Below, piece by piece: positions 7,312 through 15,775 of a stretch of DNA of 64,000 bases (the first letter of the stretch is position 1; each line of letters starts with the position of its first letter). The notes beneath the pieces are model-generated. The model was not told the DNA's origin. It did no database searches and saw only the letters and a program-made list of their open reading frames with translations. Source of the stretch: Caulobacter flavus (GTDB lineage: Bacteria > Pseudomonadota > Alphaproteobacteria > Caulobacterales > Caulobacteraceae); contig NZ_CP026100.1 in NCBI RefSeq assembly GCF_003722335.1, forward strand, positions 4,500,001 to 4,564,000, in the 5' to 3' direction. A program made the translations under genes and the position numbers.

Positions 7312-9153
7312 CTACAGCGTCACCACGACCTTGCCGAAGGCGCCCTGGTCGGCGCGGGCGTAGGCGCCTTCTATGGCGTCCAGGCCGAACACGCTGTCGA
7401 TCACCGGCGTGATCCCGCGCGCGGCCACGAAGTCCGACAGCGCCTGGTGGTCGGCGCGCGAGCCGACCGAGATGGCCGTGGCGCGCTGGGCCATCATCAC
7501 CATCGCCGAAGCGTCCAGCGTGCCGCCGAAGCCGTCCAGCGCGCCGATCACGGCCACGTGGCCGCCGACGCCGAGGCTGGCCTGCGACTTGGCCAGGGTG
7601 CCGGCGCCGCCCAGTTCCAGGGCATGCTGCACGCCGCCGCCCGTGGCTTCCTTCACGGCGGCGTCCCACGCGGGCGTGGTGCGATAGTTGACGGCGAGGT
7701 CCGCGCCCAGCTCGACGGCGCGGGCCAGCTTGGCGTCGTCGCCGCCGACCACGGCCACCTTGGCGCCGAAGGCCTTGGCGATCTGCAGGCCCCACAGCGA
7801 AACGCCGCCGGTGCCGAGCGTCACGACCCAGTCGCCTTCCTTGAGGCCGCCGTGGGTGACCAGCGAGGACCAGGCGGTCACGCCCGAGCAGGTCAGGGTC
7901 GCGCCCTGCAGGAAATCGAGGCCGTCCGGCAGCTTCACCACCCCGCCGGCCGACAGCACCACGTGCTCGGCCAGCACGCCCGGACCGCCCGCGCCCAGCG
8001 ACGAGATCACCGCCGGGAAGGTGATCCGCCCGCCGGCCCAGTTCTGGAAGAAGGTCGAGGCGACGCGATCGCCAACCGCCAGGCCCTCGACGCCTTCGCC
8101 GACGGCGACAATCTCGCCCGAAGCGTCCGACAGCGGCGTGAAGCCGTCGGCCTCGCCCACCGGATACCAGCCCTGGCGGATCATCACGTCGCGGCGGTTC
8201 AGGGCCACGGCGCGCACGCGCACGAGCACCTCGCCGAGGCCCGGCGTCGGGATCGGCTCGATGGACTCGGCCAGCTCGAAGCCCTGGCCGGCGCGGACGA
8301 GGGAGAAACGGCGATTGGTCATGGGCGGGGTCCACTGAAGAGGAGTGTTCGGGGGCGTGGTTTCGACGCCGGCCGCGAAGGCCAGCAGGGTCTCGGCGAA
8401 GATCTCGGGCTCCAGCTCGGGCGCGGCGACGCCGGTCTTGCCCTGGGTGGTCACCACCACGCCCGGCCGGGCGGTGCGGATGCGGCCGACGAAGCCGGCC
8501 AGCGGATCGTCCGCCGCCTGCAGCACGGTCACCGGGCAGGCCACGCGCTCGAAGACGCTGGCGAAGTCCTGATCGAAGATCGCCCCGAAGGCCTGGTTGC
8601 GGCCGTCCGGCGCGCCGATCGCGCCCAGGAACTCGGTCTGCACCAGTTGGGCGTCGAAGCGGGGCAGCAGCCCCTTCATCGTGCCCCACGACTGGATCAG
8701 ATAGGCGCCGTGCGCGTCGATCGGCGCGGCCTGGCCGACCTGGGCCCGGAACATCTCGCGCTCGGCGGCGGTGGCGAACAGCACGCCGTTCAGCAGCAGC
8801 GAGCGCACGCGGTCGGACGCGGCCACGGCGATCTCGGCGCCGATGTGGGTGCCGGTATGGTGGCCGGCGAGGTGGAAACGCTCCACGCCCAGGGCGTCCA
8901 GGGCCGCCAGCATCCAGGCGCCGTAGTCCGCCGTCGAGGGCAGGCCCTCGGGACGGAACGACTGGCCAAAGCCCGGCGTGTCCAGCGCGATCGCCGCGCG
9001 GCGGCCGGCCAGGCGGGCCAGCACGCCGTCGAAACAGGCCGAGCTGACCGGGGTGCGGTGCAGGAGCACGATCGGGTCGCCGGGACCGTCCACCCGGCGC
9101 AGGTGCACCTGGCCGGCTGGCGTATCGGCATAGGCCTTGCGAATGAGCGTCAC
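7312..9153 (-). CDS. Fusion of alpha/beta hydrolase and zinc-type alcohol dehydrogenase/quinone oxidoreductase (MDR)
   Basis: The frame of 613 aa joins two complete enzymes. Residues 1 to about 270 are an alpha/beta hydrolase: PIVLLHRTPVSS forms the oxyanion loop and LDTPGFGQS the next strand. At the nucleophile elbow the sequence is LAGHHTGTHIG, so the usual nucleophilic Ser is replaced by His-Thr-Gly. Residues about 285-613 form a medium-chain dehydrogenase/reductase with VLVRVRAVALNRRDVMIRQG, CSGVTAWSSL and a Rossmann GTGGVSLWGLQIA. The start is GTG at 9153 with GGAG 8 nt upstream. An internal ATG at about 8323 begins the MDR half but has no convincing ribosome site. The gene is divergent from the SDR gene, with an operator copy between them. 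Confidence 0.8.
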   Translation of the reverse strand: MTLIRKAYADTPAGQVHLRRVDGPGDPIVLLHRTPVSSACFDGVLARLAGRRAAIALDTPGFGQSFRPEGLPSTADYGAWMLAALDALGVERFHLAGHHTGTHIGAEIAVAASDRVRSLLLNGVLFATAAEREMFRAQVGQAAPIDAHGAYLIQSWGTMKGLLPRFDAQLVQTEFLGAIGAPDGRNQAFGAIFDQDFASVFERVACPVTVLQAADDPLAGFVGRIRTARPGVVVTTQGKTGVAAPELEPEIFAETLLAFAAGVETTPPNTPLQWTPPMTNRRFSLVRAGQGFELAESIEPIPTPGLGEVLVRVRAVALNRRDVMIRQGWYPVGEADGFTPLSDASGEIVAVGEGVEGLAVGDRVASTFFQNWAGGRITFPAVISSLGAGGPGVLAEHVVLSAGGVVKLPDGLDFLQGATLTCSGVTAWSSLVTHGGLKEGDWVVTLGTGGVSLWGLQIAKAFGAKVAVVGGDDAKLARAVELGADLAVNYRTTPAWDAAVKEATGGGVQHALELGGAGTLAKSQASLGVGGHVAVIGALDGFGGTLDASAMVMMAQRATAISVGSRADHQALSDFVAARGITPVIDSVFGLDAIEGAYARADQGAFGKVVVTL

Positions 9154-9230
9154 GAAAGCGGCTCCAGCGGAATCTTCGAGCCTTGCGTCCTAGCGCCCGC
9201 CCCTGGCCGGCTCCGCCCGCCCGAGGCCGT

Positions 9231-9247
9231 TATCCGCACAGCGGCGA
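9231..9247. promoter_or_regulatory. Copy 1 of the shared 7-3-7 operator
   Basis: TATCCGC-ACA-GCGGCGA has a perfect left half and a 5/7 right half compared with TATCCGC-N3-GCGGATA. It lies 72 bp before the SDR start and 78 bp before the fusion gene start, in the only intergenic space between the two divergent genes. Confidence 0.65.
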
Positions 9248-9318
9248 AGATCGCCGCCGCCACGCTCGCGTCATCGCCAGCGGTTCAAGTCGGCGCGAAC
9301 CCAAGGAGACCAATCGTC

Positions 9319-10035
9319 ATGACCACGGTCCTGATCACCGGCGCCAATCGCGGCATCGGCCTGGAGCACGTCCGCCAGTACGCCGCCGCCGGCGCGGACG
9401 TCGTCGCCACCTGCCGCGATCCGGCCGGCGCGGCCGAACTGCAGGCCATAGCCCAGGCCCACCCCGGCAAGGTCCGCATCGAGGCCCTGCTGGTGAACGA
9501 CGCGGCCTCCGTCGCCGCCCTGGCCGAGCGGCTGAAGGGCGTCGCCGTCGACGTGCTGATCAACAACGCCGGCACCTACGGTCCCATTCCCCTGCCGGAG
9601 GGCATGGCCCACCAGACGCTGTCGGGCATGGACTACGAGATCTGGGCCGACATCCTGGCCACCAACGTCGTCTCGCCGTTCCGCATCACCGCCGCACTGA
9701 TCGACAACGTCAAGGCAAGCGACGCCAAGACGATCGTCATGATGTCCAGCGGCCTGGCCTCGATCGGAACCAACGTCTACGGCGGCTCGCACGCCTACCG
9801 CTCGTCCAAGGCCGCGCTGAACATGCTGGCCAAGGGCCTGGCGGTCGAGCTGAAGGGCGACGGCGTCACCGTCGTCGCCATGGCCCCCGGCTGGACCCGC
9901 ACCGCCCTGGGCGGCCCCGACGCGCCCTACTCCGTCGAGGAAAGCGTCGCTGGCCAGCAGAAGGTCATCGCGGGCCTTGGCCTGGACGACACGGGCAGGT
10001 TCCTGGATCTGGCGGGGGCGGAGGTGGCGTGGTGA
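9319..10035 (+). CDS. Short-chain dehydrogenase/reductase
   Basis: The 238-aa protein starts at the ATG at 9319, with AAGGAG about 10 nt upstream. It shows the classical SDR signature: cofactor loop TGANRGIG near the N-terminus, LINNAGTYG, a catalytic Ser in MMSSGLASIG and the active-site YRSSK (Tyr-x-x-x-Lys). The loop length fits the family of C-factor/carbonyl-reductase-like SDRs. It would oxidise or reduce an alcohol/ketone with NAD(P). It is transcribed divergently from the hydrolase-MDR fusion, with a shared operator copy 72 bp upstream. Confidence 0.9.
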   Translation: MTTVLITGANRGIGLEHVRQYAAAGADVVATCRDPAGAAELQAIAQAHPGKVRIEALLVNDAASVAALAERLKGVAVDVLINNAGTYGPIPLPEGMAHQTLSGMDYEIWADILATNVVSPFRITAALIDNVKASDAKTIVMMSSGLASIGTNVYGGSHAYRSSKAALNMLAKGLAVELKGDGVTVVAMAPGWTRTALGGPDAPYSVEESVAGQQKVIAGLGLDDTGRFLDLAGAEVAW

Positions 10036-10086
10036 GGCTTCTGCTGAATCGCTTCCAATGTGGGCGGCCCCTGTCGCCCCATTATC

Positions 10087-10113
10087 CGTAAAATCCCCGC
10101 GAAAGCGGGGACC
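10087..10113. repeat. Single REP unit, family B
   Basis: CGTAAAATCCCCGC-GAAA-GCGGGGACC contains a 6-bp GC stem. The same unit forms both ends of the 98-bp elements at 26207-26304 and 51907-52004. Confidence 0.7.
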
Positions 10114-10154
10114 ATGGCGATGTGTGTGATCCGAACCTTCGGCTCAAACTAAAC

Positions 10155-10268
10155 CCGCCTTCCTCGCCCCTGTGGCGAGGATCCATGTGTCAACCTGCTC
10201 AGACCTTCGAGGTTTCCCAGGTCTGAGCAGCGGCCGGCATGGACCCCCGCCACAAGGGCGAGGGAGGC
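10155..10268. repeat. REPIN-like element, family D, copy 1
   Basis: The ends are inverted versions of one unit: CCTCGCCCCTGTGGCGAGG near the left and a matching unit around GCCACAAGGGCGAGG at the right. The interior holds a perfect 11-bp stem, CTGCTCAGACC / GGTCTGAGCAG (10195-10230). A second, diverged copy lies at 17047-17192. Confidence 0.65.
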
Positions 10269-10325
10269 AGTGACGGAGAGCCAGCGGCGAATGGCGCACG
10301 AGGTTCTGGGAGAGCGTCTGCCCCC

Positions 10326-10712
10326 CTACCGCAAGTTCAGCGCCGCATAGACCTTCTCCACCACCTGCTGCGGCGAGAACGGCTTGAGCAGATAGGTCGT
10401 CGCCCCCGCGCCCAGGGCGCTGGCGATGCGGTCCAGGCGGCCCTCGCCGGTCAGCATGATCACCGGCGTCTCGCGGTGCGCCTCGCCGCCGCGCAGCATC
10501 TTCAACAGCTCCATGCCGTCCATGTCGGGCATGCGGATGTCGATCAGCCAGATCGCCGGCTTGTCGAGGCCGGCCGCGTGCAGTGCGCTGCGGGCGGACT
10601 CGAAGGCCTGGACGATATAGCCGGACCTTGCCAGGGCGCCCTCCAGGAACGACAGCAGCACCGGATCGTCGTCGACGACGAAGACCCGCCCCTTGATCCA
10701 GCTGCGCTCCAT
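10326..10712 (-). CDS. Single-domain response regulator
   Basis: From the internal ATG at 10712 the protein has 128 residues, the normal size of a stand-alone receiver domain. The frame could extend upstream to 10781, but the added residues look random. Receiver marks are complete: acidic pair in VFVVDDDP, phospho-acceptor Asp in WLIDIRMPDMDG, Thr in IMLTGEG and Lys in YLLKPF. No output domain is present, so it probably passes phosphate or binds partners. No histidine kinase lies nearby. It sits between repeats and the GST gene and need not belong to the catabolic cluster. Confidence 0.88.
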   Translation of the reverse strand: MERSWIKGRVFVVDDDPVLLSFLEGALARSGYIVQAFESARSALHAAGLDKPAIWLIDIRMPDMDGMELLKMLRGGEAHRETPVIMLTGEGRLDRIASALGAGATTYLLKPFSPQQVVEKVYAALNLR

Positions 10713-10805
10713 GCGGCCCCGTCTCGCGTTAACCGTGCGAGAGACTGTCTCACAAGGTTTTCGCGCTCGGTACGGCGCCAAGGTTGCAGGCGAACGGCGT
10801 TCGCG

Positions 10806-11432
10806 TCAGGCCGCCGCCATGCCGCGCTGCACCCCCGGCCGCTGGCCGATGAAGGCCTCGTAGCGGGCCAGGTTCGGATAGCGCTCGAGCCCGCCCTCCA
10901 GCCGCCTGGCCGAACTGGCGACCATCGGGAAGAACAGGGCGTCGAGGATCGTGAACCGCTCGCCCAGCATGTAGACGCGGTCGGCCAGCCGCGCCTCGAA
11001 CGCCGCCAGCTGCTCGTGGCAGTCGGCCAACGAGCGCTCGATCACCCACGGGGTCTTCTCCGGGGCCATCACCGTGGCCACGAACTGATTGCTGAAGGCC
11101 CCGGCCAGTTGCGACGACACCGCCGAAGCCCACATCAGGAACTCGGCCCGCTCGCCGGGCCCCTTGGGCAGCAGATCGCTGGCGGCTTTCTCGGCCAGGT
11201 ACCAGGCGATCGCCAGGGTCTCCGAAAGCGTGATCGGCGCGCCGCCGGGACCGTCAGGATCGACGATGGCCGGCGCCTTGCCGAACGGGCTCAGGGTGGC
11301 CTTGTAGTCCGGCCGCTTGTGCGCGCCGGCATAGAGGTCGATGGGCGCCAGCGCGTAGGCCAGCCCCGTCTCCTCCAGCACGATCCGCACCTTCTGGCCG
11401 TTGGCGGTCGGGATGGTGTGAAACTGGATCAT
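10806..11432 (-). CDS. Glutathione S-transferase family protein
   Basis: The 208-aa protein starts at the ATG at 11432, 10 bp after the monooxygenase stop, with GAGGG upstream. The N-terminal thioredoxin-like half contains FHTIPTANGQKVRIVLEE and SPFGKAPAIVD (cis-Pro region), then ITLSETLAIAWYLAEK with the glutathione-binding Glu-Ser/Thr position. The C-terminal half is all-helical, with LADRVYMLGERFTILDALFFPM as the usual N-capping box region. GSTs near monooxygenases often open epoxides, isomerise maleyl-type intermediates or remove halogens; the exact reaction is open. It is the third gene of a minus-strand operon starting at 13004. Confidence 0.85.
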   Translation of the reverse strand: MIQFHTIPTANGQKVRIVLEETGLAYALAPIDLYAGAHKRPDYKATLSPFGKAPAIVDPDGPGGAPITLSETLAIAWYLAEKAASDLLPKGPGERAEFLMWASAVSSQLAGAFSNQFVATVMAPEKTPWVIERSLADCHEQLAAFEARLADRVYMLGERFTILDALFFPMVASSARRLEGGLERYPNLARYEAFIGQRPGVQRGMAAA

Positions 11433-11442
11433 CGCCCCGCCC

Positions 11443-12642
11443 TCACGCCGTCGCCGCTTCGAGCTCGAGCGTCTTGTACATCGACTGCAGCAGCAGGTAC
11501 TCGCGGCGCTGCTCCGGATCGGCCAGGATCTTGCGCATCTTGGCCTCGCGCTCGGCATAGGCCTCGGCGGTGCCGGCCTCCATCGCCGCCTTGTTGGCGA
11601 TGGTCTGGGTCTGGATGAACTTGTGCATCACCGCCCGCCGCTGGCGGTCGTAGCGCGGCAGCAGGGCTTCGGCGTCGCCGTCCTCCAGCAGGATCTCGGC
11701 CAGCTTCTCCGTCAGGTTCCAGACGTCGTGGATGCCCGAGTTCATGCCGAACCCGCCCAGCGGGTTGTTGAGATGCGCGGCGTCGCCGGCCAGCAGCACC
11801 CGGCCCACATGGTAGGTCTTGGCCACCCGCTGGTGCACCTTGTAGAGCGTGCGGTGCACGGTCTTGATCGACGCGCCGTCGCCCAGCAGGCCGTCGAACA
11901 CGGCCTCCTTCTTGGCGTCCGACAGCAGGGCCTCGTCGCTCTCCTCGCCGTTGGCCGGCACCAGGATCCGCCAGAGCGACGGCACCCGCAACAGCACGCA
12001 CCACTCCTTGGGATCGGCCACGTAGTTGACGTGGGCCAGCCCCGGAAAGTGATCCTCCAGCGGCCAGTCGGTGGACAGGGTCAGGAACTTCTCCGGATAG
12101 GTGAAGCCCTCGAACTCGACGTCCAGCCACTTGCGGACGATCGAATTGGCCCCGTCGGCGCCGATCAGATAGTCGCAGCGCACCTGCTCGATGCCGAACG
12201 GCGCCTCGATCGAGGCGGTGACGCCCTGGTCGTCCTGGGTGAAGTGGGCCAGCCGGTGGGAGAAGCGCACCTCGCCCTTCGGGTGCGCCGCCAGCTTCGC
12301 GGTCAGCAGCCGCGCCAACTTGAACTGCTCGCACTGCAGCCGGTAGGGGTGTTCTGAGATGTCGCCCAGCTCGCCCATGTCGAAGGCCATCACCTCGCCC
12401 GTCAGGCGGTTGCGATAGTGATAGATCGGCGCCCGCAGGCCCTGGGCCTCCAGGTCCTCCAGCACGCCGAGCGTCTTCATCATGTCGAGCGTCGGCGGAT
12501 GCATGGTCGAGGCGCGCAGGTCCTCGGGGCAGCGCGGCGCGGCCTCCAGCAGCAGCACCTCGACGCCCATCTGGGCCAGCCGATAGGCCGCGACCGAGCC
12601 CACGGGCCCAGCGCCGGCGACGACGACTTGGAATCGTTCCAC
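11443..12642 (-). CDS. FAD-dependent aromatic-ring monooxygenase (PheA/TfdB type)
   Basis: This 399-aa flavoprotein hydroxylase has all three FAD/NADPH motifs: GAGPVG near the N-terminus, the DG motif in YLIGADGANSIVRKW, and the GD motif in VLLAGDAAHLNNPLGGFGMNSG. The family hydroxylates phenolic substrates with NAD(P)H and O2. The length matches single-component hydroxylases without the extra thioredoxin-like C-terminal domain. The start is GTG at 12642 with GAGG upstream. The gene lies between the DUF1330 gene and the GST in one operon, supporting a role in ring attack or a related oxidation. Confidence 0.88.
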   Translation of the reverse strand: MERFQVVVAGAGPVGSVAAYRLAQMGVEVLLLEAAPRCPEDLRASTMHPPTLDMMKTLGVLEDLEAQGLRAPIYHYRNRLTGEVMAFDMGELGDISEHPYRLQCEQFKLARLLTAKLAAHPKGEVRFSHRLAHFTQDDQGVTASIEAPFGIEQVRCDYLIGADGANSIVRKWLDVEFEGFTYPEKFLTLSTDWPLEDHFPGLAHVNYVADPKEWCVLLRVPSLWRILVPANGEESDEALLSDAKKEAVFDGLLGDGASIKTVHRTLYKVHQRVAKTYHVGRVLLAGDAAHLNNPLGGFGMNSGIHDVWNLTEKLAEILLEDGDAEALLPRYDRQRRAVMHKFIQTQTIANKAAMEAGTAEAYAEREAKMRKILADPEQRREYLLLQSMYKTLELEAATA

Positions 12643-12713
12643 GGAACCTCGCTAGTTTTGGATCGGCGTTGCGGGCGCGGTTTCCCCCTCGCGCCCTGGC
12701 TCACGCGCTTTGA

Positions 12714-13004
12714 TCAGTCGACGACGACCATGCGGACCACGACGCTCCCGGCGTCCTTCCGCAGGAGCTTGGCGGCCTGGTACTCGTCCGAGTGCAGGTA
12801 GGCCTTGGCGGCGGCGGCGTCGGGATAGCGGGTGACGATCACGCGCTCGCCCTCGGGGACCTCGCCCTCCAGCACCTCGGTCACCGGGCCGCGGACATAG
12901 GTCTCGCCGCCGAAGCGCTCGGCCAGGCCGGAGATCGCCTTCACGTATTCGAAGAAGCGCGGCGCGTCCGTGATGACGGTGGTGGCGATGATGAAGGCGG
13001 GCAT
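12714..13004 (-). CDS. DUF1330-family small protein
   Basis: The 96-aa protein has a ferredoxin-like dimeric alpha/beta-barrel pattern: FIIATTVITDAPRFFEYVKA, then ERVIVTRYPDAAAAKAYLHSDEY, then VVVRMVVVD. DUF1330 proteins often accompany ring-modifying or decarboxylating enzymes, but their reaction is undefined. It is the first gene of the operon DUF1330-monooxygenase-GST and is divergent from the maleate-isomerase-like gene. The perfect operator palindrome lies 87 bp upstream. Confidence 0.82.
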   Translation of the reverse strand: MPAFIIATTVITDAPRFFEYVKAISGLAERFGGETYVRGPVTEVLEGEVPEGERVIVTRYPDAAAAKAYLHSDEYQAAKLLRKDAGSVVVRMVVVD

Positions 13005-13090
13005 GGTCTCGTCCCCCGGAGGAATTTCCGTTGTGGTTCAACGACGACCCTAGCGACGCCCGCCCTTCCCGCTCTGGCGGCGCCTTTTCC

Positions 13091-13107
13091 TATCCGCCGG
13101 GCGGATA
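13091..13107. promoter_or_regulatory. Copy 2 of the shared 7-3-7 operator (perfect palindrome)
   Basis: TATCCGC-CGG-GCGGATA is a perfect 7-bp inverted repeat. It lies 73 bp before the maleate-isomerase-like gene and 87 bp before DUF1330, so it can control both divergent operons. Confidence 0.75.
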
Positions 13108-13179
13108 TCGGCTCCTGGGGTGCGGCGCGGCCGCTCCGGCTTTGCCATTCCTCGACCATCGAAACGTCGAGGGAGCGTC

Positions 13180-13926
13180 ATGCCGGATTCATTGGGACAC
13201 CGCCTGAAGTACGCGGTGATCGCGCCGTCGACCAACACGAGCGTGCAGCCGGAATACGACGATATGCGCCCGCGCGGCGTGACCAATCACTTCCAGCGGA
13301 TCGCCATTCCGGACACCAAGGTGACCGACGACGAGTCGTTCATGGTGATGCTGCAGAACATCCGCGACGCGACCATGGACAGCGTCGACGTGGCCATGAC
13401 CATGGACCCGGCCTGCGTGGTCATGGGCATGTCGGCCGAGACCTTCTGGGACGGCGCCGACGGCGCCGAGCGCCTGACCCAGCGCATGCTGGAGCGCACC
13501 AAGGGCGTTCCGGTCGTGATGGGCTCCACCGCCGTCGACGCGGCGCTGAAGGCCTATGGCGGCATCAGGAAGATCGGGGTCATCACCCCCTACATGCCGG
13601 TCGGCGACAACCAGGTGCGCAAGTTCTTCGAGGACCTGGGCTACGAAGTCATCCAGGTGAAGGGCCTGAAATCGCCCTCGCCCATGCTGATCGCCCACGA
13701 GAGCCCGCAGACGCTGAAGCGGGCGGCCATCGAGGTCTCGGAAGGCGCCGACGCCGTCGTCCAGTGCGGCACCAATCTCGCCTTCGCCAAGGTCGCCGGC
13801 ATGGCCGAGTTCTGGCTGGAGAAGCCGGTCGTGGCCATCAACACCGCCACCTACTGGCATGCTCTGCGGAGCATGGGCGTCCAGGACAAGATCGACGGCT
13901 TCGGCTCGCTGCTGCTCGAGCACTAG
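13180..13926 (+). CDS. Maleate cis-trans isomerase-like protein (Asp/Glu racemase superfamily)
   Basis: The 248-aa protein starts at the ATG at 13180 with GAGGGAG upstream. It has the two-lobed Asp/Glu-racemase/arylmalonate-decarboxylase fold: an N-terminal APSTNTSVQPEYDDMRP, one candidate catalytic Cys in TMDPACVVMGMS (Cys79) and a second in VVQCGTNLAF (Cys196). Two Cys at this spacing are typical of maleate isomerases such as NicE, which convert maleate to fumarate; arylmalonate decarboxylase has only one. The neighbouring operon members make a small C4-C6 dicarboxylate a likely substrate. Maleate itself is not proven. Confidence 0.85.
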   Translation: MPDSLGHRLKYAVIAPSTNTSVQPEYDDMRPRGVTNHFQRIAIPDTKVTDDESFMVMLQNIRDATMDSVDVAMTMDPACVVMGMSAETFWDGADGAERLTQRMLERTKGVPVVMGSTAVDAALKAYGGIRKIGVITPYMPVGDNQVRKFFEDLGYEVIQVKGLKSPSPMLIAHESPQTLKRAAIEVSEGADAVVQCGTNLAFAKVAGMAEFWLEKPVVAINTATYWHALRSMGVQDKIDGFGSLLLEH

Positions 13927-13944
13927 GGACCACGGGGTATCAGT

Positions 13945-14874
13945 ATGGAATACGATTTCGTTCCGCTTCCGCACCGCAAGCCGCTGATCTGGCCGAACGG
14001 CGCGCGCGTGGCCCTGGTCATGACGTTCAACCTGGAGACCTGGGACCTCACCAAGCCGACCAAGGAGAAGTACTACGCCGGCGGCCCCGCGGTGCTGCCC
14101 GACGTGCTGGCCGGCGATACGCCCGACTTCCCCAACTACACCTGGCGCGAATACGGCCAGCGGGTGGGCATCTGGCGGCTGTTCGACCTGTTCGACGAAC
14201 AGGGCGTCAAGGCCAGCTGCACCACCAACGCGGTCACCTTCGAACGCCGCAAGGCCATGACCGACGCCTGCCTGGAGCGCGGCTGGGAGCTTCTGGCCCA
14301 CAACTGGGAACAGGGCGAACTGCTGACCGACTTCGCCCACGAACCGGCCAAGGAGCGCGACATCGTCCTGCGCTCGCTGGAGCAATACGAGAAGTTCGTG
14401 GGCAAGAGGGCCAAGGGCTGGCTGTCGTCCAGCCTGCGCGGCACGCTGCAGACGGCCGACATCCTCGCCGAGCACGGCTGCACCTTCTATTGCGACCTGC
14501 TCAACGACGACCAGCCCTACCTGCTGCGCACGCCGAGCGGCCCGATCGTCTCGACGCCCTACTCCAACGAGATCAACGACTTCACCCTGCTCACCCGTCG
14601 CGGCCACACCACCGACGAGTACCGCGACGTGCTGATCGAGGAGCTGAACGTCCTCTACAAGGAGGGCGCGACCTCGGGCCGCCTGATGAACGTGGGCATC
14701 CACCCGCACGTCTCGGGCCGGGCCTACCGGATCCGCGCCCTGCGCGAGTTCATCCAGCACGCCAAGAGCCTGCCGGGCGTGTGGTTCGCCACCCGCGAGG
14801 AAATCGCCGACTGGTATCTGCAGAACCACGAGAGCCACATCCCGACCGGCGCGACCGCCAAGGCCGCGGAGTGA
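13945..14874 (+). CDS. Polysaccharide-deacetylase-fold hydrolase (PuuE/allantoinase-like)
   Basis: The 309-aa protein has a NodB-type barrel with N-terminal WPNGARVALVMTFNLETWDL, ASCTTNAVTFERR, WELLAHNWEQGE, the substrate loop KGWLSSSLRGT and the C-terminal NVGIHPHVSGRAYRIRALREF. This arrangement matches the cofactor-independent allantoinase/PuuE and imidase-like branch rather than sugar deacetylases, and there is no signal peptide. It therefore probably hydrolyses a C-N bond in a cytoplasmic ring or amide. It lies 18 bp after the maleate-isomerase-like gene and overlaps the next start (GTGA). Confidence 0.82.
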   Translation: MEYDFVPLPHRKPLIWPNGARVALVMTFNLETWDLTKPTKEKYYAGGPAVLPDVLAGDTPDFPNYTWREYGQRVGIWRLFDLFDEQGVKASCTTNAVTFERRKAMTDACLERGWELLAHNWEQGELLTDFAHEPAKERDIVLRSLEQYEKFVGKRAKGWLSSSLRGTLQTADILAEHGCTFYCDLLNDDQPYLLRTPSGPIVSTPYSNEINDFTLLTRRGHTTDEYRDVLIEELNVLYKEGATSGRLMNVGIHPHVSGRAYRIRALREFIQHAKSLPGVWFATREEIADWYLQNHESHIPTGATAKAAE

Positions 14875-15743
14875 CGAGCGCCGCCACGCGCCTGCGCGAG
14901 CGGCTGGCGGCCGGCCCCGACGGCCGCCGCCGGCTGCTGGCCGCGCCAGGCTGCTACGACGGCTTCTCGGCCCTGCTGGTCGAGCAGGCCGGTTTCGAGG
15001 CCGCGTTCCTGTCGGGCGCGGCCCTGTCGCTGGCCAGGCTGGGCCGGCCCGACGTCGGCCTCGTGGCGGTCGGCGAACTGGCCGACGCCGTGCGGGCCAT
15101 CGCCGACCGCGTCGACATTCCGCTGATCGTCGACATCGACACGGGCTTCGGCAACGCGCTGAACACCCAGCGGACGGTGAAGGTGCTCGAACGGGCCGGC
15201 GCCGCCGCCGTCCAGCTCGAGGACCAGACCTTTCCCAAGCGCTGCGGTCACATCCGCGGCAAGGGCGTGATCCCGGTGGCCGAGATGGTCGGCAAGGTCC
15301 GCGCGGCGGTCGACGCGCGCTCGGAAACCCTGATCATCGGCCGTACCGACGCGCTGGGCGTCGAGGGACCGCAAGCCGCCCTCGATCGCGCCGAGGCCTA
15401 TCTGGAGGCCGGCGCCGACATCGTCTTCGTCGAGGGTCCCCGCACCCTGGAGGAGACCAAGGCCGTGGCCGACCGCTTCGCCGCCCGCGTCCCCCTGGTC
15501 CACAACCTCGTCGAAGGCGGGATCACCGCGTTACGCACCGGCGCCGAACTGCAGGACCTCGGCTTCGCCATCGCCCTGCACCCGATGCTGCTGCTGCACG
15601 GCCTGGCCCGCTACGCACCCGAATGGCTGGCGACGCTGCGCGGCCAGGGCACGACCGACGGCCTCGACATTCTCGACCTTCCACGCCTGAACGCGGTCGC
15701 CGGGCTCGACGCCCTGCTGGCCGACGCGGCGACCTACGCCTGA
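14871..15743 (+). CDS. Isocitrate lyase/PEP mutase-family C-C lyase
   Basis: The 290-aa protein starts at a GTG that overlaps the previous stop by four bases. It carries the Mg-binding DIDTGFGN, then AAVQLEDQTFPKRCGH with the active-site Cys of true lyases in Lys-Arg-Cys-Gly-His, and IIGRTDALGVEG. It resembles 2-methylisocitrate lyase and 2,3-dimethylmalate lyase, which split branched 2-hydroxy-dicarboxylates to pyruvate or glyoxylate plus an acid. The combination with a maleate-isomerase-like and an amidohydrolase-like gene recalls pyridine- or imide-ring breakdown; this is inference. Confidence 0.87.
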   Translation: MTSAATRLRERLAAGPDGRRRLLAAPGCYDGFSALLVEQAGFEAAFLSGAALSLARLGRPDVGLVAVGELADAVRAIADRVDIPLIVDIDTGFGNALNTQRTVKVLERAGAAAVQLEDQTFPKRCGHIRGKGVIPVAEMVGKVRAAVDARSETLIIGRTDALGVEGPQAALDRAEAYLEAGADIVFVEGPRTLEETKAVADRFAARVPLVHNLVEGGITALRTGAELQDLGFAIALHPMLLLHGLARYAPEWLATLRGQGTTDGLDILDLPRLNAVAGLDALLADAATYA

Positions 15744-15775
15744 TTTTGGCGCCTGAGTAATTGGAGACTAGATCC

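Noticed and set aside
7255..10035. A 926-codon plus-strand frame across the fusion gene and SDR region
   Set aside because: Only its last 238 codons (the SDR) make sense; the rest is the antisense shadow of the minus-strand hydrolase-MDR gene.
12792..15743. A 983-codon plus-strand frame
   Set aside because: Only the last 290 codons (isocitrate-lyase family) are real; the rest is off-frame low-complexity sequence over three other good genes.
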